A stretch of 37,669 nucleotides of DNA from Methylobacterium sp. (lineage in GTDB: Bacteria; Pseudomonadota; Alphaproteobacteria; Rhizobiales; Beijerinckiaceae), in assembly GCA_013823325.1 (NCBI GenBank), contig PNLY01000056.1:1-37669 (forward strand), given 5' to 3'. A program made the position numbers and the translations under genes. A model generated the notes under the pieces. That model made no database searches and had not been told where the DNA came from. It saw only the letters and a list, made by a program, of their open reading frames with translations. Below are positions 19,973 through 28,594 of the stretch, piece by piece. The stretch's first letter is position 1. Each line of letters opens with the position of its first letter.

Positions 19973-20406
19973 GCCGAAGCGCACGTTTCCATTCGATCCT
20001 GCTGGCCGGAGGACTGCTCCTGGCCGGCGCCGGCCCGGCGCTGGCGGATTTGCGCATGTGCAACACGACCGGCAGTCGCGTCGGCATCGCGCTCGGCTAT
20101 CGCGATGCCCAGGGCTGGGTCACCGAGGGCTGGTGGAACCTGGCGCCGCGCGCCTGCGAGACCCTGCTGCGCGGCACGTTGGCGGCGCGCTTCTATTACG
20201 TCCACGCCGTCGACTACGACAAGGGCGGCGAGTGGACCGGCAAGTCCGTCATGTGCACGCGCAACAAGGAATTCACCATCCGCGGCATCGAGGACTGCCT
20301 GGCGCGCGGCTATGAGCGCTCCGGCTTCTTCGAGGTCGACACCGGCGAGCAGAAGGGCTGGACGATCCAGCTCACCGATACGGCCGGCGCCGCGCCGCGC
20401 CCGTGA
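19969..20406 (+). CDS. DUF1036 exported protein
   Basis: Secreted protein of 145 aa and unknown function. A signal peptide of about 26 residues (MSRSARFHSILLAGGLLLAGAGPALA) leads into the DUF1036 domain: LRMCNTTGSRVGIALGYRD, then EGWWNLAPRACETLL, FYYVHAVDYDKGGEW, MCTRNKEFTIRGIEDCLARGY. Four cysteines in the mature part could form two disulfides. The ATG at 19969 shares four bases (ATGA) with the end of the glycerate kinase gene. DUF1036 genes next to pyk and a formylglutamate amidohydrolase are a recurrent arrangement in Rhizobiales, but no mechanism linking a periplasmic protein to these enzymes is known to me. Confidence 0.9.
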   Translation: MSRSARFHSILLAGGLLLAGAGPALADLRMCNTTGSRVGIALGYRDAQGWVTEGWWNLAPRACETLLRGTLAARFYYVHAVDYDKGGEWTGKSVMCTRNKEFTIRGIEDCLARGYERSGFFEVDTGEQKGWTIQLTDTAGAAPRP

Positions 20407-20499
20407 TTGCGGTGCAGCAAATCGCTTGCCCTAATCGGTTGAATCGGCGAGGCCTGCTGGAAGCGGGCCCATATGGTTTTTTGAAGGGGGAATGACGTG

Positions 20500-21939
20500 A
20501 TGAGGCGGGAACGGCGGATCAAGATCATCGCGACGCTGGGGCCGGCCTCGTCCACTCCCGAGATGTGCGCCGCCCTGTTCAAGGCGGGCGTCGACGTCTT
20601 CCGCATCAATATGAGCCATACCCAGCGCGAGGACCTGCCGGCCAGGGTCGCGATGCTGCGCGGGCTGGAGAAGGAATTCCGCCGCCCGGTCGGCATCCTC
20701 GCCGATCTGCAGGGGCCGAAGCTGCGCGTCGGCCAGTTCGGCGGCGATGGCGGCGTGATGCTGGAGAAGGATGCCCGCTTCATCCTCGACGCCGACCCGG
20801 CGCCCGGAACGGTCAAGCGCGTGCACCTGCCGCATCCCGAGATCCTCACGGCGCTGGAGCCCGGCCATCATCTCATCCTCGACGATGGCAAGATCCGCCT
20901 CGTCGTCGAGAAGGCTTCGCCGAAGCAGGCGGTGACCAAGGTGATCGTCGGCGGCCGGCTTTCCTCGCGCAAGGGCGTCAGCCTCCCCGACACCACGATC
21001 CCGGTCTCGGCCATGACCGAGAAGGACCGTTCCGACGCCGAAGCCGCGGCCGAGATCGGCGTCGACTGGATCGCAGCCTCCTTCGTGCAGCGGCCGGAAG
21101 ACATGGCGGATCTGCGCAAGATCGTCCGCGGCCGGGCGCTGGCGCTCGCCAAGATCGAGAAACCGCAGGCGGTGGCCCGGCTCGAGGAGATCATCGAGGC
21201 CTCCGACGCGATCATGGTGGCGCGCGGCGATCTCGGCGTCGAAATGCCGATCGAGAAGGTGCCGGGCACGCAAAAGCGCATGACCCGCATGGCGCGGCGC
21301 ATGGGCAAGCCGGTCGTGGTCGCAACCCAGATGCTGGAGAGCATGATCACCGCGCCGGTCCCGACCCGCGCCGAGGTCTCCGACGTCGCCACCGCCGTCT
21401 TCGAGGGCGCCGACGCCGTTATGCTCTCGGCCGAGAGCGCCGCCGGCCAGTACCCGATCGAGGCGGTCACCATGATGAACCGCATCGCCGAGGAGGTAGA
21501 GAGCGAGTCGATCTACCGCTCCATCCTGGAATCGCAGAAGGCCGAGCCGGAAGCGACCGGCGCCGACGCCATCGCCAAGGCCGCGCACGAGATCGCCGAC
21601 GCGCTCCATCTCAAGGCGATCGCCGCCTGGACTTCCTCGGGCTCGACCGCCTTCCGCATCGCCCGCGAGCGCCCGAATTCGACCGTAGTCGCACTGACGC
21701 CGAACGCTGCCACGGCGCGCCGGCTCACTCTGGTCTGGGGCGTGCATTCGGTGGTGACCAAAGACGCCAGCGACATCGACGACATGGCCTTCCGCGCCTG
21801 CAAATTCGCGGTGCGCGAGGGTTTTGCCGCCGAGGGCGACCGATTGATCGTCGTCGCCGGCGTCCCCTTCGGCACGCCCGGCGCGACCAACATGGTTCGC
21901 ATCGCCTTCGTCGCGAAGGAGCATGTCGAGCAGGCGTGA
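20500..21939 (+). CDS. pyk: Pyruvate kinase
   Basis: Cytosolic glycolytic enzyme of 479 aa that converts PEP and ADP to pyruvate and ATP. It shows VFRINMSHT, the substrate region ADLQGPKLRVG, the catalytic lysine region LALAKIEKPQA, the signature MVARGDLGVEMP, and ATQMLESMI. The C-terminal allosteric domain (about 350-479) includes SSGSTAFRIARERP. ATG 20500 was preferred to the in-frame GTG three bases earlier; GAAGGGGG lies nine bases upstream. It follows DUF1036 by 93 bp and ends in a clear terminator. Together with the upstream glycerate kinase it brackets lower glycolysis. Confidence 0.96.
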   Translation: MRRERRIKIIATLGPASSTPEMCAALFKAGVDVFRINMSHTQREDLPARVAMLRGLEKEFRRPVGILADLQGPKLRVGQFGGDGGVMLEKDARFILDADPAPGTVKRVHLPHPEILTALEPGHHLILDDGKIRLVVEKASPKQAVTKVIVGGRLSSRKGVSLPDTTIPVSAMTEKDRSDAEAAAEIGVDWIAASFVQRPEDMADLRKIVRGRALALAKIEKPQAVARLEEIIEASDAIMVARGDLGVEMPIEKVPGTQKRMTRMARRMGKPVVVATQMLESMITAPVPTRAEVSDVATAVFEGADAVMLSAESAAGQYPIEAVTMMNRIAEEVESESIYRSILESQKAEPEATGADAIAKAAHEIADALHLKAIAAWTSSGSTAFRIARERPNSTVVALTPNAATARRLTLVWGVHSVVTKDASDIDDMAFRACKFAVREGFAAEGDRLIVVAGVPFGTPGATNMVRIAFVAKEHVEQA

Positions 21940-21983
21940 GCAGTCACTCCGTTCGCCTCTGAGCGACCCGACCAACATAGCAG

Positions 21984-22013
21984 CGCCCGGATCGTTCTCG
22001 GTCCGGGCGTTTT
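21984..22013 (+). terminator. Intrinsic terminator after pyk
   Basis: An 8-bp stem CGCCCGGA/TCCGGGCG (21984-21991 and 22002-22009) with a 10-base loop runs straight into TTTT on the plus strand. It lies 44 bp after the pyk stop. Confidence 0.85.
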
Positions 22014-22160
22014 CCGTGGTCCCGACACTCGCAGCTCACCCTGCAAGTTCATAGCAATCCATTATCAAGTAAATAAAGATATTAAATTTTTGTTTTGAAC
22101 ATGCCCCAGCTATCGTCCTGCAAAAGATGGTCCGGGGAGTCCCACGACAGAGCCGATCCG

Positions 22161-22766
22161 ATGAGATTGATCCTGCTTCGCCATGGCGAAACCCTCTGGA
22201 ACACGCAGAAGCGCCTGCAGGGCCATGACGACTCGCCGCTCTCCGAGCGCGGCGTCGCCCAGGCGCAGGCGATCGCGCCGAGCCTGCGCACGCTCGCCCC
22301 GGCTAGGGTCATCTCCTCCGATCTCGGCCGCGCCCGCCAGACCGCGCTTCTCGTCGGCTATGGCGACGCCGTGCTGGAGCCGCGCCTGCGCGAGCTCGAC
22401 ATGGGCGCCTGGACCGGACGCGCCAAGGACGAACTGATCGCCAGCCAACTCGACGACTATGCCGCCTGGCGCGCCGGCCGCCTGACCCCGGCCGGCGGCG
22501 AAAGCTGGCAGCAATTCACGACGCGCATCCGCGATGCCCTCGCCGACTGGGTCGGGCGCGGCGGCGGCGATCTCCTCGCCATCGTCCATAGCGGCGTCGT
22601 CCGCGCCGCCTGCAACGTGCTGCTCGGCCTCGCACCGCACCAGATCCTGCCGGTGACGCCGGGCACGCTGACGATCTTCGATTTCGCCGACGGGAACGCG
22701 GCGGCGCCCCGACTCGAAGCCTACAACCTCGGTGCCTTCACGCCCGATCTGGACGTGGCCGACTGA
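22161..22766 (+). CDS. Histidine phosphatase family protein (phosphoglycerate mutase-like)
   Basis: Branch-1 histidine phosphatase of 201 aa. The catalytic motif RHGET has its phosphorylated histidine at residue 8; the second catalytic histidine is in AIVHSG at residue 143, and conserved arginine regions lie in SDLGRARQTA and ELDMGAWTG. The start at ATG 22161 (MRLILLRHGE) is chosen because family members begin just before the RHG motif; the 22 codons upstream in frame are not family-like. The promoter region contains an AT-rich patch (about 22060-22094) that stands out in this GC-rich window. It may be a phosphatase of the CobC/PhoE type; mutase activity is not implied. Its stop is two bases from the convergent LysR gene. 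Confidence 0.88.
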   Translation: MRLILLRHGETLWNTQKRLQGHDDSPLSERGVAQAQAIAPSLRTLAPARVISSDLGRARQTALLVGYGDAVLEPRLRELDMGAWTGRAKDELIASQLDDYAAWRAGRLTPAGGESWQQFTTRIRDALADWVGRGGGDLLAIVHSGVVRAACNVLLGLAPHQILPVTPGTLTIFDFADGNAAAPRLEAYNLGAFTPDLDVAD

Positions 22767-22768
22767 TA

Positions 22769-23683
22769 TCAGCGCAGCGCCGCGAACCGCCCCGGCAAAG
22801 GCTCGCTGACCAGGAGGTCGAGGAAGCGCGCCGTCGCCGGCGAGAGCAGCTTGCCGCGATGATGCACGATCCTGATGCCGCGCTCGAAGCTGGCGCCCGC
22901 GATCGGCACTCCAGCAAGCAGCCCGCCGGCGATCTCCTGCGCCACCGCCATCCGCGAGACGATCGAGACGCCGAGGCCGTGCATTACGCCCTGCTTGATC
23001 GCCTCCAGGCTGGAAATGTGCATTTCCGGGCCGAGCCTGATCCCGCTACGGCGCATGCGCTCCATCAGGAACTGCCGCGTCGCCGAGGGCTCGGGCTTGA
23101 TCAGGAATGTCTCCTTGGCGAGCTCCCCCGGCGCAACCTCGTCGCGCCGGACAAAGGGATGGTCCGGCGCCGTGATCAGCACGAGCTCGTCGCGGCACAA
23201 ATCTCGGAACAGGAAACGCTGCGAATCGAGCTCGATCTGGTCGGAGACGATCAGGAATTCGACGCTGTTGGCCTCGAGCCGGCGGATCAGCTCGGCGGAG
23301 GAGGCAATGTCGAGCTCGAAGGCCAGCTTCGGCGCACGCTGCTTTTGCTGGGCGATGATCGCCGGGACGAGATAGACACCGATGAAGTTGCTGGCGCCGA
23401 AATGGATGGTGCCGCTGAGCGGATCGCCCATCTGGCGCAGATGCTCACGCGCCGCGCCGAGCGCATTGACGACCTGCAGCCCATAATCGCGGAAGGCCAC
23501 GCCCTGCTGCGTCAGATGCATCCGCTTGGCGATCCGGTCGAACAGCACCGTATCGAGCTCCTGTTCGAGCATGCGGATGCGCATGGTCACGGCCGGCTGC
23601 GTGCAGTGCATCCGCCTGGCGGTCTCGGTGACGCTGAGGCACTCCGCCAGCACCAGGAAAGCTTCGATCTGGTTGATGTTCAC
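22769..23683 (-). CDS. LysR-family transcriptional regulator (divergent to pncB)
   Basis: LTTR of 304 aa. The helix-turn-helix is at about residues 3-60 ([39 protein letters not shown]) with the canonical QPAVT recognition segment, and the effector domain covers about 88-295. The start is GTG at 23683 (MNINQIEAF). It is divergent from the nicotinate phosphoribosyltransferase gene across 187 bp, so pncB is a candidate target, but many LTTRs control distant genes. The intergenic stretch near 23715-23745 is rich in GATC/ATCGAT words but I could not define a convincing T-N11-A box. The inducer is unknown. Confidence 0.88.
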   Translation of the reverse strand: MNINQIEAFLVLAECLSVTETARRMHCTQPAVTMRIRMLEQELDTVLFDRIAKRMHLTQQGVAFRDYGLQVVNALGAAREHLRQMGDPLSGTIHFGASNFIGVYLVPAIIAQQKQRAPKLAFELDIASSAELIRRLEANSVEFLIVSDQIELDSQRFLFRDLCRDELVLITAPDHPFVRRDEVAPGELAKETFLIKPEPSATRQFLMERMRRSGIRLGPEMHISSLEAIKQGVMHGLGVSIVSRMAVAQEIAGGLLAGVPIAGASFERGIRIVHHRGKLLSPATARFLDLLVSEPLPGRFAALR

Positions 23684-23870
23684 CGGCTCGTCCCGACGGC
23701 TACGCGATGCCCTATCGTTGTTTATCGATCGGAGAAGATCAATCAGGGATGATTATGAGCCCGCGCGACGGAGCCCGGACTGGAACGCCATTGCGTCGCC
23801 AGCCGCCATTCCCCTCGGCTCTCCCCTGCTCTACTGCTTGATCCGTCCGTATCAGCAGCCAGCGACCCCC

Positions 23871-25175
23871 ATGGCCCTCACCGACATCGCCACCCGGACC
23901 TATAACCACAGCTGGCGGCTCGATCCGATCATCCGCAGCCTGCTCGACACCGATTTCTACAAGCTGCTGATGCTGCAGATGATCAGGAGCTTTCATCCGG
24001 AGGTGCAGGTCACCTTCGGCCTGATCAATCGTTCGAAGCAGATCCGCCTCGCCGACGTGATCGAGGAAGCCGAGCTGCGCGCCCAGCTCGACCATGCCCG
24101 CGGGCTGCGCTTCACCAAGAAGGAGCTGATCTGGCTCGCCGGCAACAGCTTCTACGGCAAGACCCAGATGTTCACGCCCGACTTCATCGCCTGGCTCGCC
24201 GAGTTCCGCTTGCCCGACTACGAGCTGCGCAAGGTCGACGGCCAATACGAATTGACCTTCGCCGGCCCCTGGACGCATTCGATGATGTGGGAGATTCCGG
24301 CGCTCGCCATCGTCAACGAACTGCGCTCGCGCCAGGCGCTGAAGACCTGGGACCGCTTCGCCCTCGACGTGCTCTATGCCCGCGCCAAGTCGAAGCTCTG
24401 GGACAAGGTCGAGCGGCTGAAGAAGCTGCCCGACCTGCGCATTTCCGACTTCGGCACGCGCCGCCGCCACGGCCATCTCTGGCAGCGCTGGTGCGTCGAG
24501 GCGCTGAAGGAGGGGCTGGGGCCGACCTTCACCGGCACCTCCAACGTGCTGCTGGCCATGGAGAACGATCTCGAGGCGATCGGCACCAACGCCCATGAGC
24601 TGCCGATGGTGCTGGCGGCGCTGGCCGACAGCGACGAGGAGCTGAAGCGCGCGCCCTATCGCGTGCTCGACGAATGGCGCCAGGTCTATGGCGGCAACCT
24701 CCTGATCGTGCTGCCCGACGCCTTCGGCACCACCGCCTTCCTCGACGACGCCCCGTCCTGGCTCGCCGACTGGACCGGCTTTCGCCCCGACAGCGCCCCA
24801 CCGATCGAGGCCGGCGAGCAGATCATCGCCTGGTGGCAAGCCCAGGAGCGCGATCCGAAGAGCAAGCTGCTGATCTTCTCCGACGGTATGGACATCGACT
24901 CGATCGAGGAGGCCTATCGCCATTTCCATGGCAGGGTCCGCACCGGCTTCGGCTGGGGCACCAACCTGACCAACGATTTCGTCGGCTGCTCGCCGGTCGG
25001 CACGCCCGATCTCGACCCGATCTCGCTGGTCTGCAAGGTCGTCAGCGCCAATGGCCGCCCGGCGGTGAAGCTCTCCGACAACCCCAACAAGGCGACCGGC
25101 GACCCGGCCGAGATCGCGCGGTATCTTAGGGTGTTCGGCGGGGCGGACCGGAAGGCGAAGGCCGTGAGGGTGTAG
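23871..25175 (+). CDS. pncB: Nicotinate phosphoribosyltransferase
   Basis: Enzyme of the Preiss-Handler NAD salvage pathway (434 aa); it joins nicotinate with PRPP, using ATP, to give nicotinate mononucleotide. Recognisable parts are the N-terminal [16 protein letters not shown], the substrate region [14 protein letters not shown], the GTNAHELPM motif near residue 240 with the histidine that is phosphorylated in this family, and the PRPP-binding part [16 protein letters not shown] with [12 protein letters not shown]. The start was set at ATG 23871 ([15 protein letters not shown]); the much longer open frame upstream overlaps the divergent LysR gene and is not coding. It faces a LysR gene. It is the last clearly core gene before the AT-rich accessory stretch. 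Confidence 0.95.
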   Translation: MALTDIATRTYNHSWRLDPIIRSLLDTDFYKLLMLQMIRSFHPEVQVTFGLINRSKQIRLADVIEEAELRAQLDHARGLRFTKKELIWLAGNSFYGKTQMFTPDFIAWLAEFRLPDYELRKVDGQYELTFAGPWTHSMMWEIPALAIVNELRSRQALKTWDRFALDVLYARAKSKLWDKVERLKKLPDLRISDFGTRRRHGHLWQRWCVEALKEGLGPTFTGTSNVLLAMENDLEAIGTNAHELPMVLAALADSDEELKRAPYRVLDEWRQVYGGNLLIVLPDAFGTTAFLDDAPSWLADWTGFRPDSAPPIEAGEQIIAWWQAQERDPKSKLLIFSDGMDIDSIEEAYRHFHGRVRTGFGWGTNLTNDFVGCSPVGTPDLDPISLVCKVVSANGRPAVKLSDNPNKATGDPAEIARYLRVFGGADRKAKAVRV

Positions 25176-25322
25176 CGGCGGGCTTTTTGCGCGTCTGCTT
25201 TCGGCCCTTAAGAGTCCTTTCGTTCACTCACCCGATAAAATTCACAATCACGCAGAAGATGGCAGCGCTGACGATCGATAAGCCCGCTCGACGGCAGGGC
25301 AAAAAATTTATGGAAGGTTTGA

Positions 25323-26003
25323 ATGGTCACACCTATCCAAGCTCTCGGCTCCAAACTCAAGCCGAGTCGGCGAACTTCTGTACTTCTTCTCGTCTGCGCG
25401 ATTGGCGCGTTGGCTTTCTGGGCGCTTCCCCCAAACGCAATGAACCCACTCTGTACAGTTAAAGCACAGTATCGCGTGGACGCCGAGCTGCAAATTGGAG
25501 ACGAAACCATCAAATCAAATGTGATTATGCAGCATGCCATTTCTAGCATTGGGGCAATTAATTCGGGTGGATGCAAATCATATTATGGTGATGCAATTGC
25601 GTTCAGATCTAAATCAAATTTAGTATATCTAATACCTTCTCTTGTTTGCAATAAAGCACTTACATTACTAGAATATGACGTAAATGTTATCCAAACATGC
25701 TCAGCTGAGTGGCCGAATAAATCGATTGGATTTATCATAAATGATGCGAACAGCCCAAAAACTTGGGAAACCTTCAACTTCTTGAGCGGCAGCTCCGGCG
25801 TAAAATTAGTAAAAATGCACGCAAAATCAACATGGCGGCACCCCTACGACAATCTAGATATCATTGCACCAAATATTGTCAAAACATACTACGAAGGCAA
25901 AAATTGGTGGTACAGTCCGGAGAGAATACTATATTTCTTCCGGCGCAATGGCAATTTCTTATATCGAGCGCAACAGGTTGGCCCCAATCATTCGCGCAAC
26001 TGA
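25323..26003 (+). CDS. Orphan membrane-anchored protein of unknown function, AT-rich
   Basis: I do not recognise this 226-aa protein. Residues 1-18 are basic, residues about 19-37 (SVLLLVCAIGALAFWALPP) form a signal peptide or single membrane anchor, and the rest is a hydrophilic, probably periplasmic domain. That domain has four cysteines and an aromatic-rich C-terminus (YYEGKNWWYSPERILYFFRRNG). A short stretch, INSGGCKSYYGDAIAFRSKSN, looks like the core of a small beta-rich domain, but I cannot name a family. ATG 25323 has GGAAGG five to six bases upstream. The base composition is very different from the rest of the window: 25621-25680 has only 18 G or C in 60, and codons such as AAA, ATA and TTA are common. 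This suggests recent acquisition. No integrase or tRNA adjoins it. Confidence 0.7.
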   Translation: MVTPIQALGSKLKPSRRTSVLLLVCAIGALAFWALPPNAMNPLCTVKAQYRVDAELQIGDETIKSNVIMQHAISSIGAINSGGCKSYYGDAIAFRSKSNLVYLIPSLVCNKALTLLEYDVNVIQTCSAEWPNKSIGFIINDANSPKTWETFNFLSGSSGVKLVKMHAKSTWRHPYDNLDIIAPNIVKTYYEGKNWWYSPERILYFFRRNGNFLYRAQQVGPNHSRN

Positions 26004-26096
26004 ACATGGCTATCCGTCGAACCTTGTGCGCTCGCAAAGGCACAGAGCCGCGCAGAGCAAGGATCTTGATCCGCATCAGCCACGCGAGGCGTGTGA

Positions 26097-26627
26097 CTAA
26101 GCAGGAACATACGTCAGCCTGATCACGCTCTCGCCGATGCGATCGCTGGCGACGAGGCGCAGCGGCGGCCCGGGGCCGGCGAAGAACGGCGTGCCGTGGC
26201 CCAACACATGCGGGTGGAAGTAGAGCCGGTACTCGTCGATGAGACCAAGCTCGGTCACGCTTTGCGCCAGCTTCGGTCCGGACACCGTGATCTCGCCGGC
26301 CAGCTCATCCTTCAGCCTGCGGATCGCCGCCGCCATGTCATCCGCGACGAGTGTCGCGTTGGGGCCGACCGACGTCAGCGAGCGCGACACGACCCATTTC
26401 GGCAGGCGCCGCCATGCCACCGCGAAGTCGCGCAGGTCCTCGCTCCAGTCGGGATGGTCCTCGTCCCAATAGCGCATGATCTCGTACATGCGGCGGCCGT
26501 AGATGCTGCCCGCCAGGCCCCGCACATGCTCGATCCAGTGCCGAAAGAGCACGGCATCGGGCGCAAACGCCTCGTGATCGACATAGCCGTCGAGGGACAG
26601 GTTCATTCCGAAGACGAGCTTGGCCAC
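26097..26627 (-). CDS. Dihydrofolate reductase family protein (RibD C-terminal domain)
   Basis: DHFR/RibD-C fold protein of 176 aa. The N-terminal KLVFGMNLSLDGYV is the typical opening of this family, followed by GRRMYEIMRYWD, WVVSRSL, and the C-terminal ITVSGPKLAQSVTELGLIDEYRLYFHPHVLGHGTPFF. Such proteins are probably NADPH-dependent reductases but are not the folate enzyme itself; the substrate is unknown. GTG 26627 was chosen with GGAGG nine bases upstream; ATG 26606 is an alternative, and the longer open frame upstream is unlike the family. It ends convergent to the AT-rich orphan gene, and itself has normal high GC. Confidence 0.85.
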   Translation of the reverse strand: MAKLVFGMNLSLDGYVDHEAFAPDAVLFRHWIEHVRGLAGSIYGRRMYEIMRYWDEDHPDWSEDLRDFAVAWRRLPKWVVSRSLTSVGPNATLVADDMAAAIRRLKDELAGEITVSGPKLAQSVTELGLIDEYRLYFHPHVLGHGTPFFAGPGPPLRLVASDRIGESVIRLTYVPA

Positions 26628-26896
26628 GCTGCAAAGCCTCCATTCCCGGTCTTTCGGAACAGCTCGAGCCGCAGCGGCGCCGAACCGAGCTTCGATATGA
26701 TCCTCACATGGCCGGCGTCGCCAAGATGGCAGCAGCAACGATCCGCGCCGCCACGAATTCAAGCCCGCCGAGGCGGGAACTGTCCGGCCGAAGGGGGAAG
26801 CAGCCCGCCGCAGAAAACGGAGTGCCGCAATGGACAATCGGCAGGGTTCCAAGCAGAAAATAGTGTTTCAGACTATTACTGGTCGGGCGACAGGCG

Positions 26897-27988
26897 ATGG
26901 TGGACCGGGAGTCATTGATTGATCGCATTTACGAAGCGGCGATCGTTCCCGAATTATGGCCGGGAGTCCTGCATGACGTTTCGGCGCTGGGGGGCTGCTT
27001 TGGCGGCATCCTGTTCACGACCGCCGCGAGGCAGATCACGCATTGGACCAGCTCTGACGACGTGCACGGCCTGTTCGAAGACTTTCTCGCGAACCGCGAG
27101 GCTCAGGACGACAATATCAGATTGAAGCATGGCATCGCTGCCAAGCATCATGGTTTCTTCGGAAATCACCAATTGTACGGGCGCGCCGAAATGGAGCGGA
27201 GCGCTATGTACACGACCTTCTTTTTCCCCAAAGGTCTTGGCTATGCGGCCGGCACCGTCCTGCCGATGCCCAATGGCGACCTTGCGGTGTTCGATCTGGA
27301 AAGGCGCCTCGCCGACGGACCGGCCTCGGCCGAGGAACTCGCGCGGCTCGATGCCATTCGTCCGCACCTCGCCCGTGCCGCCGCCCTCTCGACCAGGCTC
27401 GGCCTGGAAAGAGCAAAGGCGATCGTCGAAGCCCTCGGCCAGGCCGGGATGCCGGCCGCGGTGCTCGGCGCCGGAGACCGTGTCCTGGCCGCGAACCAGG
27501 CCATTCAGGCCCTGCCCCGGCAGATCGTCTTCCTCGCTCATGGCAAGCTCGGCCTGGCCGACCCAGCCAGCAGCCAGCTGCTGGCGACCACGCTGGCCGC
27601 TCTGGGACGGCGCGAGAATACGAACTCGATCCCGCTGCCGCCAGCCGGCGAGACGGCCGCCGGCGTTCTCCATGTCCTGCCGCTGCCCGGCGGCGCGAGG
27701 GATATCTTCAACGGGGCGAAGGCCCTGCTGATCGTCACGCAGCTCGACCGTCCGACATCGCCTACGGCCGAGCTTCTCACCGGCCTCTTCGACCTGACGG
27801 CTTCGGAGGCGAGGGTCGCGCGCGGCCTGTCGGAAGGCCGCTCGACCGACGAGATCGCCGCCGCGCTCGGACTGTCACGCGAGACTGTGCGCTTCTACCT
27901 GAAAGGCGTCTTCGCCAAGACCGGCGTCAGCCGCCAGACCGAGCTGGTGGCCCTGCTCTCCGGTAGCGCACTCCCCAAGGCCAAATAA
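26897..27988 (+). CDS. LuxR-family transcriptional regulator
   Basis: Regulator of 363 aa. The C-terminal GerE/LuxR helix-turn-helix covers about residues 295-350: LTASEARVARGLSEGRSTDEIAAALGLSRETVRFYLKGVFAKTGVSRQTELVALL. The N-terminal 280 residues form a sensory region with PAS-like character (for example AVLGAGDRVLAANQAIQALP), with no autoinducer-binding or REC signature that I can see. It starts at ATG 26897; the following genes on the same strand are a small secreted protein after 152 bp. No obvious partner or target is nearby. Proteins of this layout are common in Rhizobiales and mostly uncharacterised. Confidence 0.87.
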   Translation: MVDRESLIDRIYEAAIVPELWPGVLHDVSALGGCFGGILFTTAARQITHWTSSDDVHGLFEDFLANREAQDDNIRLKHGIAAKHHGFFGNHQLYGRAEMERSAMYTTFFFPKGLGYAAGTVLPMPNGDLAVFDLERRLADGPASAEELARLDAIRPHLARAAALSTRLGLERAKAIVEALGQAGMPAAVLGAGDRVLAANQAIQALPRQIVFLAHGKLGLADPASSQLLATTLAALGRRENTNSIPLPPAGETAAGVLHVLPLPGGARDIFNGAKALLIVTQLDRPTSPTAELLTGLFDLTASEARVARGLSEGRSTDEIAAALGLSRETVRFYLKGVFAKTGVSRQTELVALLSGSALPKAK

Positions 27989-28140
27989 CTCGAATAGGCC
28001 TGCCGTCACCTCTCATCTGGGAGGTTCGGAGACAGTCAGGATCGGCAACGATCCCCCCGGTCACCGCGCCGGCGCGCCACGAACGAGTCCTCTGCCGGTC
28101 CGGAGTAACGCTTTCGAGCGGGCCACTGGGAGGTCTCGTC

Positions 28141-28410
28141 ATGCATAAGCGGGCACATCGGGCGATCATCTGCGGAACGGCGGCGGCGGGGCTGACCCTG
28201 CTCGTCGCCCCTGCCCTCAGCCAGCAGCAAAGGGGACAGCAGCAGGCGCAGCAACAGCAGATGTACACCTGTGCCGCCATTCACCAGCGCTGCGTCAGCC
28301 GCTCGACGGGAAGCCAGATTTCCATGTGCGACGGCTACTATGCCGACGCGAAGAAAACCGGGCTATGGCCGGCATTCGGGCAAAGTCCGGCGGTTCCCTG
28401 CAGGCGGTAG
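28141..28410 (+). CDS. Small Gln-rich secreted cysteine protein, unknown function
   Basis: Predicted secreted protein of 89 aa, not assigned to a family. A signal peptide (about residues 1-27, ending ALS) is followed by a glutamine-rich segment (roughly 28-41, QQQRGQQQAQQQQ) and a short C-terminal part with four cysteines (CAAIHQRC, MCDGYY, PCRR) that could form two disulfides. GGGAGG lies seven bases before the ATG, which makes expression likely. It is isolated between the LuxR gene and an IS remnant. The conserved-looking pattern YTCAAIHQRCVSRS...CDGYYADAKKTGLWPA suggests a real family of small periplasmic proteins, but I cannot name it. Confidence 0.65.
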   Translation: MHKRAHRAIICGTAAAGLTLLVAPALSQQQRGQQQAQQQQMYTCAAIHQRCVSRSTGSQISMCDGYYADAKKTGLWPAFGQSPAVPCRR

Positions 28411-28439
28411 GCAGCGCATCTGGGCTGGGGACTGATTGA

Positions 28440-28583
28440 TCAGAGCCAGACGATTACGGCTGCTGCGATGCAGATGGCTGAAAAGAATGCGTGGGCGCAT
28501 CGATCGTCTCGTGTCGCGATGCGCTGCCGGTCCTTGAGCTTGGCGACGAGGTTCTCGACCTTGTAGCGCTGCTCCAGATTAAG
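28440..28583 (-). pseudogene. IS5-family transposase, C-terminal remnant
   Basis: On the minus strand this stretch encodes about 47 residues, LEQRYKVENLVAKLKDRQRIATRDDRCAHAFF in two parts ending in AVIVWL and a stop at 28440-28442. That is the C-terminus of an IS5-type DDE transposase, including the region of the catalytic glutamate (KVENLVAKLK). There is no transposase sequence upstream; the reading runs straight into the end of the EEP hydrolase gene at 28595. GACTGATTGATCAGAGCC-like sequence near 28431-28446 resembles one IS end. The element is therefore deleted and inactive. Confidence 0.85.
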
Positions 28584-28594
28584 GGGTCCTGAGC

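Noticed and set aside
22095..22160. N-terminal extension of the histidine phosphatase
   Set aside because: Family members begin just before RHGE; the upstream codons have no similarity and the region is AT-rich promoter DNA.
25176..26100. Integrative island with attachment sites around the AT-rich gene
   Set aside because: I found no integrase, tRNA gene or matching direct repeats at the edges; only the composition is unusual.
25763..26122. Alternative open frames (also 25187-25462) over the AT-rich gene
   Set aside because: They overlap the better-initiated frame at 25323-26003, lack ribosome-binding sites and show no plausible protein features.
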